In this document: positions 31,516 to 40,012 of the stretch, piece by piece
Numbering within the stretch: position 1 is the first letter of the stretch
How the letters are laid out: each line of letters begins with the position of its first letter
NCBI GenBank assembly: GCA_001570385.1
Contig: BBYL01000016.1
Span: 228,642-292,641, forward strand
Length of the DNA: 64,000 bases
DNA from: Microtetraspora glauca
Lineage (GTDB): Bacteria > Actinomycetota > Actinomycetes > Streptosporangiales > Streptosporangiaceae
Reading direction: 5' to 3'
The notes under the pieces: generated by a model
What the model saw: the letters and a program-made list of their open reading frames with translations, nothing else
Database searches by the model: none
What the model was told of the DNA's origin: nothing
Translations under genes and position numbers: made by a program

Positions 31516-32982
31516 GTGACCACTTCCACCGATGCACTGCCACGCAAGCGGGTCCACCTGGCGGCGCACTTCCCCGGCGTGAACAACACCACGGTCTGGG
31601 CGGACCCCCGCTCGGGCAGCCAGATCGACTTCGCCTCCTTCGTCCACCTGGCCCGTACGGCGGAGCGCGGCAGATTCGACTTCTTCTTCCTCGCGGAAGG
31701 GCTGCGGCTGCGCGAGCTCAAGGGGCGCATCCACGATCTCGACGTGGTGGGGCGCCCCGAGAGCCTCACCGTGCTGGCCGCGCTTGCCGCCGTCACCGGC
31801 CGTCTGGGGCTGGCCGGTACGGTCAACGCCACCTTCAACGAGCCGTACGAGCTGGCCAGGCGGCTGGCGACGCTCGACCACCTGAGCGAGGGCCGGGCGG
31901 CGTGGAACGTGGTGACCAGCTCCGACGCCTTCACCGGGGAGAACTTCCGGCGCGGCGGCTACCTCGACCGGGCCGACCGCTACACCCGGGCCGCCGAGTT
32001 CGTCCGGGTGTCGCGCGAGCTGTGGGACTCCTGGGCGCCCGGCGACCTCGTCGCCGACCAGGAGAGCGGCCACTTCGTACGGCACGGCGACGTCGGCGCG
32101 GTCCGCCACGACGGGCCGCACTTCACCGTCGAGGGACACTTCAACGTCCCACGCGCCCCTCAGGGCCACCCCGTGATCATCCAGGCGGGAGACTCCGACG
32201 AGGGCCGTGAGTTCGCCGCCTCGACCGCGGACGTCATCTTCAGCAGGCACGGCACGCTGGAGGAGGGCAGGGCCTTCTACACCGACGTCAAGCGCCGGTT
32301 GTCCCGCTACGGGCGCGAGCGGCACGAGTTGAAGATCATGCCGGCGGCGACCTTCGCGCTCGGGGACACCGATGAGGAGGCCGCCGAGCACGCCGCCGAG
32401 ATCCGACGCCTGCAGGTGAGCCCCCAGACGGCGATCGCCTTCCTGGAACAGATCTGGGGCAGGGACATGTCGGCGTACGACCCCGACGGGCCGTTGCCCG
32501 ACGTCGAACCCGAACAGGAGGGCGGCGTCTCGCAGGGGCGGGTCCAGGTCGCCGACCGGGCCGCGGTCGCCGCCAAATGGCGGGCCGTGGCCGAGGAGAA
32601 GAACCTGACGATCCGGCAGCTCGTCATCGAGATGACCGGCCGCCAGTCGTTCGTCGGATCGCCCGCGACGGTGGCCCGGCGGATCGACGAGTTCGTCCAG
32701 GCGGACGCCGCCGACGGCTTCATCCTCGTCCCGCACCTCACCCCGGGCGGGCTGGACGACTTCGTCGACAGGGTCGTGCCGCTGCTGCAGGAACGCGGCG
32801 TGTTCCGCGCCGACTACGAGGGCACCACGCTCCGCGATCACCTGGGACTCGCCGTGCCCAGGTCCCTACCGGAGGCCGCACCAGCCGCCACATCCGGCGA
32901 CGCACCCCGCCTCGTGCCGGAAGCCGTGCCAACGGCAGTGCCCGCAGCAGTGCCGGCGGCCGTACCGGAAGGAGAGTCATGA
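31516..32982 (+). CDS. Flavin monooxygenase, NtaA/SnaA/DszA family
   Basis: A 488-residue luciferase-like (LLM) monooxygenase of the NtaA/SnaA/DszA/SoxA group. HLAAHFPGVNNTTVW near the start, DFFFLAEGLRL and FNEPYELARRLATLDHLSEGR are family blocks, and WNVVTSSDAF is typical. It uses FMNH2 from a separate reductase and O2 to oxidise or cleave C-S or C-N bonds. The GTG at 31516 follows AGAGGA; an overlapping ATG at 31514 is stopped at once by TGA. The C-terminus ends in repeated Ala-Val-Pro units (AVPTAVPAAVPAAVP). It is the first gene of a coupled operon and overlaps the next by ATGA. Confidence 0.92.
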   Translation: MTTSTDALPRKRVHLAAHFPGVNNTTVWADPRSGSQIDFASFVHLARTAERGRFDFFFLAEGLRLRELKGRIHDLDVVGRPESLTVLAALAAVTGRLGLAGTVNATFNEPYELARRLATLDHLSEGRAAWNVVTSSDAFTGENFRRGGYLDRADRYTRAAEFVRVSRELWDSWAPGDLVADQESGHFVRHGDVGAVRHDGPHFTVEGHFNVPRAPQGHPVIIQAGDSDEGREFAASTADVIFSRHGTLEEGRAFYTDVKRRLSRYGRERHELKIMPAATFALGDTDEEAAEHAAEIRRLQVSPQTAIAFLEQIWGRDMSAYDPDGPLPDVEPEQEGGVSQGRVQVADRAAVAAKWRAVAEEKNLTIRQLVIEMTGRQSFVGSPATVARRIDEFVQADAADGFILVPHLTPGGLDDFVDRVVPLLQERGVFRADYEGTTLRDHLGLAVPRSLPEAAPAATSGDAPRLVPEAVPTAVPAAVPAAVPEGES

Positions 32983-34160
32983 CGACGCCCCTGCACCTCG
33001 CCGTCGCGCTCGACGGGGCCGGCTGGCACCCGGCGGCATGGCGTGAGGAGGGCGCGCGGCCCCGCGACCTGTTCAGCGCGCGCCACTGGGCCGCCCTGGT
33101 CGCGGAGGCGGAGCGCGGGCTGCTCGACTTCGTCACCATCGAGGACGCGCTCGGCCCGCAGTCCACCGCGCCCGACGGCCCGGACGGCCGGACCGACCGA
33201 GTACGCGGCCGGTTCGACGCGGTGCTCCTCGCCGCGCGGGTCGCGCCGCTCACGTCGCGGATCGGGATCGTCCCGACGGCCACCACGACCCACACCGAGC
33301 CCTTCCACGTGGCGATCGGCATCGCCACCCTCGACCACGTGAGCGGCGGCCGGGCCGGCTGGCGGGCGCAGGTCTCCGGCCGGCGGGCCGAGGCCGCGCA
33401 CTTCGGGCGCAGGGACTTCCCCGTGCTCGATCCGGAGCACCTGGACGATCGCCACGTCGGGGACCTCTTCGAGGAGGCCGCCGACGCGGTGGAGGTGGCC
33501 CGCCGGCTCTGGGACAGCTGGGAGGACGACGCCGAGATCCGCGATGTGGCCACCGGCCGGTTCATCGACCGGGACCGGCTGCACTACATCGACTTCTCCG
33601 GGCGCTGGTTCACCGTCAAGGGCCCCTCGATCACGCCGCGCTCCCCGCAGGGGCAGCCGGTCGTCACCGCGCTCGCCCACGCGCGGGTGCCGTACGAGTT
33701 CGCGGCGCGGTCGGCCGACGTCGTCTACGTGACCCCGCACGACCGCGAGGAGGCGCGGCGGATCGTCGAGGAGGTGCGCGCCATCCCCAGGGACGGGGCG
33801 CCACTGAAGATCTTCGCCGACCTCGTCGTCATCCTCGGCGCCGACGCGGCCGAAGCGGCCGAGCGCGGGGCGCGGCTCGACGAGGTCGCCGGAGCCGAGC
33901 TCACCTCCGATGCCGCGATCTTCACCGGTAGCGCGGGAGAACTGGCCGACCTGCTCCTCGACTGGCAGCGGGCCGGGATCCAGGGATACCGGCTGCGCCC
34001 GGCGGCGGTGCCGTACGACCTGGAGCGGATCACCCGCGAGGTGACCGCCGTGCTGCGCGGGCGGGGCGCCTTCCGCGCCGCGTACGAGGCGGGCACCCTG
34101 CGCGGGCTGCTCGGCCTGCCCCGCCCCGTGAGCCGCTACGAGGAGGCGACCACGTCGTGA
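32979..34160 (+). CDS. LLM class flavin-dependent oxidoreductase 2
   Basis: A 393-residue luciferase-like monooxygenase related to the NtaA/DszA group but shorter. LDFVTIEDALGPQS, LTSRIGIVPTATTTHTEPFHVAIGIATLDHVSGGR and WRAQVSGRRAEAAHFGR mark the flavin barrel. It is probably FMN-dependent and acts on the same compound class as the first enzyme. Its ATG overlaps the preceding stop codon (ATGA) and its stop overlaps the following GTG. No truncation or active-site loss is apparent from sequence alone. Confidence 0.9.
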   Translation: MTTPLHLAVALDGAGWHPAAWREEGARPRDLFSARHWAALVAEAERGLLDFVTIEDALGPQSTAPDGPDGRTDRVRGRFDAVLLAARVAPLTSRIGIVPTATTTHTEPFHVAIGIATLDHVSGGRAGWRAQVSGRRAEAAHFGRRDFPVLDPEHLDDRHVGDLFEEAADAVEVARRLWDSWEDDAEIRDVATGRFIDRDRLHYIDFSGRWFTVKGPSITPRSPQGQPVVTALAHARVPYEFAARSADVVYVTPHDREEARRIVEEVRAIPRDGAPLKIFADLVVILGADAAEAAERGARLDEVAGAELTSDAAIFTGSAGELADLLLDWQRAGIQGYRLRPAAVPYDLERITREVTAVLRGRGAFRAAYEAGTLRGLLGLPRPVSRYEEATTS

Positions 34161-35251
34161 AGTTCCTGGCCATCACGCTGATCGTGCACGACACCGCCGG
34201 CTCCGCAGCGTCCGGTCCGACCACGTCCACCAGGTCCAGCGCGTCCGCCGGCTCCGGCACGTCCACCACGGAACGGTTCCGCGAGGTGGTGGACAACGCC
34301 GTGCTCGCCGAGGAACTCGGGTTCGACGGCTTCGGCGTGGGCGAGCGGCACGAGCGTCCCTTCATCTCCTCGTCACCGCCGGTGGTGCTCAGCCACATCG
34401 CCGCGAAGACGTCGGAGATCCGGCTGTTCACCGCCGTCACCACGCTCAGCCTGCTCGACCCGGTCCGGGCGTACGAGGACTACGCCACGCTCGACCACCT
34501 CTCCGGCGGGCGCCTGGAACTGATCATCGGTAAGGGCAACGGGACCGCGCAGGCGCAGCTCTTCCACGTCACCCCCGAGGACCAGTGGGAGCGCAACCGC
34601 GAAGGATACGAGCTGTTCCGACGGCTCTGGCGCGAGGACAGGGTCACCTGGGACGGGCGGTTCAGGCCGTCGCTGACCGACGCGGAAACCTGGCCGCGCC
34701 CGCTCCAGCGGCCGGTCCGCGTCTGGCACGGCAGCGCCACCAGCAAGGAGTCCGTCGATCTCGCCGCGAGGTACGGCGACCCGCTGTTCTCCGCGAACGT
34801 CACCAATCCCATCGACCCGTACGGCGAGCTGATCGACCACTACCGGGAACGCTGGGCGCACTACGGGCACGACCCCGCCGACGCCCTGGTCGGCGCGGGG
34901 ACCGCCGGGCTCCACGTCGCGCGGACCTCGCAGGAGGCGATCGAGACCTACCGGCCGATCTTCGCCGCGCGCCAGGAGACGTTCAGGAGGCACGGCGTCC
35001 CCCCGGTGTTCCACTCGCTGGAGGACGCGATCGAGCGCGGTTCCATCCTGGTCGGCAGCCCGCAGCAGATCATCGACAAAGTTCACCGCTACCACGATCG
35101 GTTCGGTCATGAGGTGATGCATGTGCAGGCCGACGCCGACGGACTGCCTCCCGCACGGCACCGGGCCTCGCTTGAGCTGTTCCAGGCGGAGATCGCCCCG
35201 GTGCTGCGCAAGGAGATCCCCAGCAGGCCCTTCCCCGGGAGGCTGTCATGA
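34157..35251 (+). CDS. LLM class flavin-dependent oxidoreductase 3
   Basis: A 364-residue luciferase-like protein. GFGVGERHERPFISSSPPVVL and YATLDHLSGGRLELIIGKGNG are the standard F420/FMN barrel motifs. The N-terminal loop after the first strand is expanded with Ser/Thr/Ala (residues 12-36). It is translationally coupled on both sides (GTGA and ATGA overlaps). The general fold is clear, but FMN versus F420 use cannot be settled; the operon context favours FMN. Confidence 0.88.
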   Translation: MKFLAITLIVHDTAGSAASGPTTSTRSSASAGSGTSTTERFREVVDNAVLAEELGFDGFGVGERHERPFISSSPPVVLSHIAAKTSEIRLFTAVTTLSLLDPVRAYEDYATLDHLSGGRLELIIGKGNGTAQAQLFHVTPEDQWERNREGYELFRRLWREDRVTWDGRFRPSLTDAETWPRPLQRPVRVWHGSATSKESVDLAARYGDPLFSANVTNPIDPYGELIDHYRERWAHYGHDPADALVGAGTAGLHVARTSQEAIETYRPIFAARQETFRRHGVPPVFHSLEDAIERGSILVGSPQQIIDKVHRYHDRFGHEVMHVQADADGLPPARHRASLELFQAEIAPVLRKEIPSRPFPGRLS

Positions 35252-36396
35252 CCGTTCCGCTCTCCATCCTCGACCTGTCGCCGGTTCCCTCCGGAGGCGG
35301 CGTCGCCGACGCGCTGCGCAACACCGTCGACCTCGCCCGCCGGGCCGAGGAACTCGGCTACCGCCGGTTCTGGGTGGCCGAGCACCACTTCGCCACGGGG
35401 GTGGCCGGCTCGGCACCCGCCGTGCTCGTCGGCCTGATCGCCGCCGCGACGCGCCGGATCAGGGTCGGTTCCGGCGCGGTGCTGCTCGGGCACCAGACGC
35501 CGGCGGCCGTGGTCGAGCAGTTCGGCCTCGTCGACGCGCTGCACCCCGGCAGGATCGACCTCGGCATCGGCCGGTCCGGCCGCCGCCGTGAGGAGTTCGC
35601 CGCCCGCGAGTCCGCGTCCGCCCGCGACTCCGCGTCCACGGCCGGCCGGGGACCGGCCGGGTGGCGCACCGTCGACGGACTGCTGATCCCGGCGCCGTTC
35701 TCCTACGCCGAACTGGCCCGCTCACCCGAGCTGGCCTTCCAGGAGTCCCTGCTCCAGCAGCCCGGCGCGTCGACCCCCGACTTCGCCGAGCAGGTGGACG
35801 ACATCATCGCGTTCCTTCGCGGGACCTACCGCTCCGCCGACGGTCTGACCGCGCACGCCGTACCCGGCGAGGGAGCCGACCTGGCGCTGTGGATCCTCGG
35901 CAGCAGCGCCGGGCAGAGCGCCCGGCTCGCGGGGAAGCTGGGCCTGCCGTTCGCCGCGAACTACCACGTCAGCCCGGCCACGGTGCTGGAGGCGGTGGAG
36001 GCGTACCGGGACGCGTTCACACCGTCGCAGGTGCTGGCCGAGCCGTACGTGCTCGTCTCCGCGGACGCTGTCGTCGCGCCGGACGACGCGACGGCGCGCG
36101 AGCTGGCCAAGCCGTACGCGCTGTGGGTGCATCGCATCCGCACCGCCAAGGGCGCCCCGCCGTACCCCACTCCGGCCGAGGCCGACGCCTTCCCCTGGAC
36201 CGAGTGGGACAGGGCGCTGGTCGCGGACCGGGTCGAGACCCAGTTCGTCGGCTCGCCGGAGACCGTCGTCGCGGGGCTGCGGGTGCTCCAGCGGGCGACC
36301 GGAGCCGACGAGGTCCTCGTCACCACGATCACCCACGGGCACGCCGACCGGGTGCGCTCGTACGAACTGCTCGCCGCCGCGTGGGAGAACGGGTGA
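35248..36396 (+). CDS. LLM class flavin-dependent oxidoreductase 4, MsnO8-like
   Basis: A 382-residue luciferase-like protein resembling the MsnO8 group (LSILDLSPVPSGG, YRRFWVAEHHFATGVAGSAPAVLV, GAVLLGHQTPAAVVEQFGLVDAL, LHPGRIDLGIGRSG). It ends the quartet of monooxygenases and overlaps gene 3 by ATGA. It contains a short duplicated stretch (ESASARDSAS) and an inserted segment before residue 170. A gap of 129 bases follows before the binding-protein gene, the only real break in the operon. Confidence 0.88.
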   Translation: MTVPLSILDLSPVPSGGGVADALRNTVDLARRAEELGYRRFWVAEHHFATGVAGSAPAVLVGLIAAATRRIRVGSGAVLLGHQTPAAVVEQFGLVDALHPGRIDLGIGRSGRRREEFAARESASARDSASTAGRGPAGWRTVDGLLIPAPFSYAELARSPELAFQESLLQQPGASTPDFAEQVDDIIAFLRGTYRSADGLTAHAVPGEGADLALWILGSSAGQSARLAGKLGLPFAANYHVSPATVLEAVEAYRDAFTPSQVLAEPYVLVSADAVVAPDDATARELAKPYALWVHRIRTAKGAPPYPTPAEADAFPWTEWDRALVADRVETQFVGSPETVVAGLRVLQRATGADEVLVTTITHGHADRVRSYELLAAAWENG

Positions 36397-36525
36397 CCCC
36401 GGCCCGTGGGCGGCGGCGTCGGCGCGGCGCCGGGCAGGCGCTGAACGGGCGTTGAGCCGGCGCCGAACAGGCGCCGAACGGAGCGGCGGGGCCATGTCCC
36501 GGCGGAAAGACCAGGAGGCATACCA

Positions 36526-38154
36526 GTGAAGCTGACCAGAAGCGGACTTTCTCTGATATTGCTCATCGCCCTGACCGCGTGCGGCTCCTCGGAGGGGACC
36601 TCAGGCGAGGTGTCCGGGAAGGCGTCCGGCGGCGGCTCGCTGACCTGGGCGATCGAGACGCAGCCGATCACCTTCAACCCCCAGCTGTGGGCGCAGAACA
36701 AGGCAAGGCTGCTGGTGTTCAACCAGTTCGACGCGCTGGTGGCCCGGGGCGCGGACGGCGGGTTCGTCCCCTGGCTGGCGAAGTCGTGGAAGATCTCCGC
36801 CGACCGGCTGACGTACACCTTCGAGCTGCGGGACGACGTGACCTTCCACGACGGGACGAGGTTCGACGCGGCGGCGGCGAAGGCCAACCTCGACCAGTTC
36901 CTGGTACCCGGATACAACCCGGCGGTGGCCGCGATCCAGTTGCACGCGTTCGACCGGGCGGAGGTGGTGTCCCCGACCACATTGAAGATCACCCTGAACG
37001 AGCCGGACGGGTTGTTCCTCGACTTCCTCTCCTCGCCCCTCGGCGGGCAGGTGTCCCCGAAGTCCCTGAAATCCGCCAAGGACCTCAAGGCGGGCGGTGC
37101 CGACGTGGTCGGCACCGGACCGTTCATCCTCGACCGGTACGTCCAGGGGCAGGAAGTGCACTACCGGCGCAACCCCGCCTACCACTGGGCGCCGGAAGGA
37201 GCCGCCCACCAGGGGCCCGCGTACCTGTCCGAGGTGACCTACCGCTTCCTCTCCGAGGCGGCCGTACGCGTCGGGGCGCTCACCTCCGGGCAGGTGCAGG
37301 TGATCGAGGGCGTCCCGGCCACCGAGGTCGCCCTGGTCAAGGCGGATCCGGGCCTCACCTTCCAGTCCGCGCTCAACTCCGGCACGTCGTTCTCGTACTA
37401 CTTCAACGCCTCGCGGCCGCCGTTCGACGACGAGAGGGTACGGCGGGCCTTCCGGGAGGCCGTCGACCTCGACACGGTCCTCGCCTCCGTCTACCGGGGG
37501 ACGGCGACGCGGGCGTGGAGCGTCGTCGCCCGGACCAGCCCGTTCTACGACCCGTCCCTGGAGAAGACCTACGGAGGAGACGCGGCGAAGGCGAACGCCC
37601 TCCTCGACGCGGCCGGATGGACCACGCGGGACGCGGAGGGCTACCGGGTCAAGGACGGCAAGCGGCTCACCGCACGCACCGTGGCCTCCGCGCCGTTCGT
37701 GCGGGACCGCCGCGACATCCTCGCCCAGGCCATCCAGGCCCAGGTGAAGCAGACCGCCGGCATCGACTTCCAGGTCAAGATCGTGGATCAGGGAACCGCC
37801 CAGAAGGCGCTCGACGACAACGAGTACGAGGTCTTCGAGAACTCGCGCGGAGACTCCGACGTGGGAGCCGCGCTCAACCTCATCCTGCCGGAGGGCGCGG
37901 CCATCAACCGCACCCGCTTCCACGACCCCGAGACGGAGAAGCTGCTCGCGCGGGCGTCGGCCAGCTCCGACACCGCGGAGAGGAAGAAGCTCTACGGCCA
38001 GGTCCAGCGGGCGGTGGTGTCCGACCACGCGATCGTCTTCCCGATCTACGTCCCCGCCGACCAGATCGCCGCGCGCGCGACCGTGCAGGGGCTCGGCTTC
38101 GACCCCGTGGCGGGCACCCCGCGCAGCGCGTACGACGTCCGGGTCGGCACATGA
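36526..38154 (+). CDS. ABC transporter substrate-binding lipoprotein (SBP family 5)
   Basis: A 542-residue peptide/nickel-type solute-binding protein. A lipoprotein signal ends in the lipobox LTAC (Cys19), so the mature protein is anchored outside the membrane. Family blocks include WAIETQPITFNPQLW, LTYTFELRDDVTFHDGTRFDA, GTGPFILDRYVQGQEVHYRRN and the DDERVRRAFREAVD region. It captures the substrate for the permeases that follow. GTG at 36526 has a perfect AGGAGG. It overlaps the first permease gene by ATGA. The ligand may be an oligopeptide-sized organic compound that the monooxygenases process. Confidence 0.95.
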   Translation: MKLTRSGLSLILLIALTACGSSEGTSGEVSGKASGGGSLTWAIETQPITFNPQLWAQNKARLLVFNQFDALVARGADGGFVPWLAKSWKISADRLTYTFELRDDVTFHDGTRFDAAAAKANLDQFLVPGYNPAVAAIQLHAFDRAEVVSPTTLKITLNEPDGLFLDFLSSPLGGQVSPKSLKSAKDLKAGGADVVGTGPFILDRYVQGQEVHYRRNPAYHWAPEGAAHQGPAYLSEVTYRFLSEAAVRVGALTSGQVQVIEGVPATEVALVKADPGLTFQSALNSGTSFSYYFNASRPPFDDERVRRAFREAVDLDTVLASVYRGTATRAWSVVARTSPFYDPSLEKTYGGDAAKANALLDAAGWTTRDAEGYRVKDGKRLTARTVASAPFVRDRRDILAQAIQAQVKQTAGIDFQVKIVDQGTAQKALDDNEYEVFENSRGDSDVGAALNLILPEGAAINRTRFHDPETEKLLARASASSDTAERKKLYGQVQRAVVSDHAIVFPIYVPADQIAARATVQGLGFDPVAGTPRSAYDVRVGT

Positions 38155-39167
38155 CCGCCACCCGGACGCCGGAGGCCGCGGCCGGGCCGGTGGTGCCGCC
38201 CCCGCCCGGCCCGGCGGCCCGCCGGTTCGGCCCGGCGCTCCGGTGGCTCGGACCGGTGGCGCGCCGGGCGGGCTCCGGGCTGGCGGTCCTGTGGGCGGCC
38301 GCGACCGCCGCCTACGGCGCGCTGCGGCTGGCCCCCGGTGACACCGTGGACATCCTGATCGGGGAGGGGGCCGACACCCCCGGGATCCGGGCGCAGATCA
38401 TCCGCGAATGGGGGCTCGACCGGCCCGAGATCGTCCAGTACCTCGGCTATCTGGGCCGCCTCCTCCACGGCGACCTCGGCCGTTCCTACCAGCTCCAGCG
38501 GGGAGTCGGCGACATCCTCGCCACCCAGGTGGGCCCGACCGTGCGGCTCACCCTCGCCGCGGCCGCGACCGGCGTCCTGCTCGCCCTCGCCGTCGCGCTG
38601 GGAACGGCGGGCAGGGCGCGCCGGCTGCGCCGTGCGGCCTCGGCGGCGGAACTGGTGTCGGTGTCGGTCCCGCCGTTCGTGATCGGCATCCTGCTGCTCA
38701 CCGTCTTCTCGTTCACGCTCGGCTGGTTCCCCGTCTCCGGCGCGGGGGATCCGACGGCGCTCGTCCTCCCGGCCCTGGCCCTCGGCCTCCCCATCGCCGG
38801 AGTGCTCGGCCAGGTGCTCCGCGAAGGACTGGAGCGCGCGCTGGAACAGCCCTTCGCCCTCACCGCGCGGTCGCGCGGGCTCACCGAGCGGGCGCTCGTC
38901 GCAAGGCACGCCCTCCGCCACGCGCTGCTCCCCGCGGTGACGCTCGTCGGCTGGTTCACCGGCGTGCTGCTCGGCGGGGCCGTCATCATCGAGGCGCTCT
39001 TCGGCCGCCCCGGCCTCGGCCAGGTGACGATGCTGGCCGTCACCGGGAAGGACATGCCTGTCGTCATGGCCGTCGTCATCCTCTCCGCGGTCGTCTACGT
39101 CGCGGTCAGCACCCTGCTCGACCTCGCCTACCGGCTCATCGACCCCCGGCTGAGGAGCGTGCGATGA
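38151..39167 (+). CDS. ABC transporter permease 1 (DppB type)
   Basis: A 338-residue inner-membrane permease of the DppB/OppB family. The GDTVDILIGEG and LGLDRP-like (EWGLDRPEIVQYL) segment precede the transport domain, and the EAA loop reads FALTARSRGLTERALVARHALRHAL. About six helices are visible. A Pro/Ala-rich N-terminal tail of about 40 residues is longer than usual. It overlaps its neighbours by four bases on both sides. Confidence 0.94.
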   Translation: MTATRTPEAAAGPVVPPPPGPAARRFGPALRWLGPVARRAGSGLAVLWAAATAAYGALRLAPGDTVDILIGEGADTPGIRAQIIREWGLDRPEIVQYLGYLGRLLHGDLGRSYQLQRGVGDILATQVGPTVRLTLAAAATGVLLALAVALGTAGRARRLRRAASAAELVSVSVPPFVIGILLLTVFSFTLGWFPVSGAGDPTALVLPALALGLPIAGVLGQVLREGLERALEQPFALTARSRGLTERALVARHALRHALLPAVTLVGWFTGVLLGGAVIIEALFGRPGLGQVTMLAVTGKDMPVVMAVVILSAVVYVAVSTLLDLAYRLIDPRLRSVR

Positions 39168-40012
39168 CCACCGCCGCGGTCGCCGCCGCCGTGACCCGCA
39201 GGCCGTACCGGCCGCGCCCCGGGGCGGTCCTCGCCGGGCTCTTCCTCACCCTGCTCGCCGTCGCCGTCGTCGCACCCGGCCTGGTCACGGGTGTGGATCC
39301 GCTCGCGGCCGATCCGCTGCGCGCCCTGGCGCCGCCCGGCCCGGAGCACTGGCTCGGCACCGACCACCTGGGCCGGGACGTGCTCGCCCGGATCGTGTAC
39401 GGCGCGCGGCACTCGCTCAGCATCGGGGTCCTGGCCACCGGCCTCGCCGTGACCGCGGGGGTGCTGCTCGGGCTGGCCGCCGGACTGTCGCACCGCTGGG
39501 TGGACGAGGCGCTGGCCCGCTCGTTCGACGTGCTGTCCACCTTCCCCGAACTGCTGCTCGCCCTGCTCGTCATCGCGATCACCGGCCCCGGGACCGGAAA
39601 CGTGATCCTGGCGATCGGCATCGCCCAGATCCCGAACTACGCCCGCGTGATCCGGGCCCAGACCTTCGTCGTACGGCGGGCCGGATACGTCGAGCAGGCG
39701 GTGACCTCGGGGCTGCCCCGCGCCGCGATCACCGCGCGCCACGTGCTGCCGAACGTGCTCGGCCCGATCCCCGTGCTCGCCACCATCGGGCTCGGGCAGG
39801 GCGTCATCGCCGCCTCCGGCCTCAGCTTCCTCGGCATGGGACCACAGCCGCCCGCCGCCGAATGGGGCGCGATGCTCTCCGAGGCCCGCAACTATCTCCG
39901 GGTCGCCTGGTGGGTGGCGCTGTTCCCCGGCATGGCGATCACGTTGACCGTCGTCTGCCTGACCGTGATCGGCCGGCGCCTGCAGCGCCGCTTCGAGGGG
40001 AGGACCCCATGA
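39164..40012 (+). CDS. ABC transporter permease 2 (DppC type)
   Basis: A 282-residue permease of the DppC/OppC family, partner of permease 1. The diagnostic LGTDHLGRDVLARIVYGARHSLSIG block follows helix 1, and the EAA loop is YVEQAVTSGLPRAAITARHVLPN. The GLSFLGMGPQPPAAEWGAML block near the C-terminus is also typical. It is coupled to the ATPase gene by ATGA. Confidence 0.95.
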   Translation: MTTAAVAAAVTRRPYRPRPGAVLAGLFLTLLAVAVVAPGLVTGVDPLAADPLRALAPPGPEHWLGTDHLGRDVLARIVYGARHSLSIGVLATGLAVTAGVLLGLAAGLSHRWVDEALARSFDVLSTFPELLLALLVIAITGPGTGNVILAIGIAQIPNYARVIRAQTFVVRRAGYVEQAVTSGLPRAAITARHVLPNVLGPIPVLATIGLGQGVIAASGLSFLGMGPQPPAAEWGAMLSEARNYLRVAWWVALFPGMAITLTVVCLTVIGRRLQRRFEGRTP